Source of the DNA: an uncultured Spirochaetales bacterium
Lineage (GTDB): Bacteria; Spirochaetota; Spirochaetia; Sphaerochaetales; Sphaerochaetaceae
NCBI GenBank assembly: GCA_945947045.1
Contig: CAMEXG010000112.1
Coordinates: 1-6,907 of the forward strand
DNA: 6,907 bases
Reading direction: 5' to 3'
Position 1 is the stretch's first letter; every line of letters begins with the position of its first letter. The translations under genes and the position numbers were made by a program. The notes below the pieces were generated by a model. It was not told the origin of the DNA and searched no databases. It saw nothing but the letters and a program-made list of their open reading frames with translations. Shown here in pieces: positions 6,696-6,907 of this stretch.

Positions 6696-6737
6696 GAAGA
6701 GTCGGAATAACTTTTCTCTTATCAGTTGAGACTCTTC
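6696..6737. repeat. 8-bp perfect inverted repeat forming a long hairpin
   Basis: GAAGAGTC (6696-6703) is exactly complementary to GACTCTTC (6730-6737). Inside the 26-nt loop AACT (6709-6712) can pair with AGTT (6724-6727), giving a two-tier hairpin. No T-tract follows on either strand, so it does not look like an intrinsic terminator. It may be a structured leader or part of a small RNA. Confidence 0.45.
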
Positions 6738-6887
6738 ATGCCCATTTAGTTTTATCTTATTAAGTCTTCCTTTTTTTAATAGAACCCAAAGCCTACTCCT
6801 GACACTTTGAAAAGAATATGAGAGGAGAAACGTCCTCGATACTTCCATAAGCCATTCCCGCCTGTTAAATCCACATTAATGGTGTTT

Positions 6888-6895
6888 GAAAGGAG
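6888..6895 (+). promoter_or_regulatory. Probable ribosome binding site for a gene beyond the right edge
   Basis: GAAAGGAG is a good Shine-Dalgarno match in a region otherwise lacking genes. The window ends with TTAT, so an ATG could begin at 6906 if the next base is G, which would give a spacing of 10 nt. This depends on unseen sequence. Confidence 0.35.
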
Positions 6896-6907
6896 TAGTA
6901 CTGTTAT

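Larger units (their letters stand above)
6556..6907. other. Non-coding stretch with inverted repeats
   Basis: Both strands lack a credible gene here: plus-strand ATGs at 6646, 6738 and 6818 give peptides of 12 codons or fewer. The region is more A+T-rich than the genes, contains several T-tracts (6561-6566, 6771-6777), and has three spaced inverted repeats, listed separately. I find no tRNA, rRNA or known riboswitch signature. It probably holds the end of the M50 transcript plus the promoter and leader of a gene beyond the right edge, but no convincing -35/-10 pair could be assigned. Confidence 0.6.

Noticed and set aside
6821..6837. Small hairpin GAGGA/TCCTC with a 6-nt loop
   Set aside because: A 5-bp stem is expected by chance in a stretch this long and has no supporting context.
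6879..6907. Partial gene starting at ATG 6879 and running off the right edge
   Set aside because: No ribosome site precedes it, and the good GAAAGGAG at 6888-6895 falls inside it, which suggests a later start outside the window.

Overview
The window is a run of six same-strand (+) protein genes, tightly packed over positions 27-6555, followed by about 350 bases with no recognisable gene. Base composition is moderately AT-rich. Most starts have strong AGGAGG-type ribosome sites. The protein families (PepF oligoendopeptidase, a KDNELLLSLPI-type ABC permease, DUF2200, a CmpB-type membrane protein, and an M50 peptidase with the 'GTGGQCLMAPP' motif) are together most typical of anaerobic low-GC Bacillota (Clostridia-like). 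No rRNA or other phylogenetic marker is present, so this placement is inference. A host-associated member of another phylum that shares these families cannot be excluded.

Layout. (1) 27-1610: a large polytopic ABC-exporter permease; its ATPase partner is presumably just left of the window. A GC-rich hairpin follows at 1607-1635. (2) 1677-3804: a compact unit made of pepF (M3B zinc oligopeptidase), a DUF2200 protein that starts at TTG inside the end of pepF (8-nt overlap), and a GNAT acetyltransferase (3805-4371) that starts on the base after the DUF2200 stop. The three are almost certainly cotranscribed and translationally coupled. (3) 4434-6555: two membrane proteins overlapping by 29 nt. 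The first has a PF06541 (CmpB-type) membrane domain behind a charged N-terminal cytosolic extension of about 130 residues. The second is an M50/site-2-protease-like zinc metalloprotease with a C-terminal helical, TPR-like domain. (4) 6556-6907: non-coding, with three inverted repeats and a Shine-Dalgarno-like sequence at the right edge that probably serves a gene beyond the window.

Functional reading. The first gene looks like an exporter component. The middle block handles peptides or amino acids: oligopeptide cleavage, N-acetylation of a small molecule, and an unknown DUF2200 role. The last block is a membrane pair of unknown purpose, one member being an intramembrane-type protease. Each family is known to occur in bacteria. 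I see no mobile element, phage gene, CRISPR array, tRNA, rRNA or known riboswitch. The most under-explained parts are the CmpB-like/M50 pair and the structured non-coding tail. I do not see clear proof of a wholly new system.
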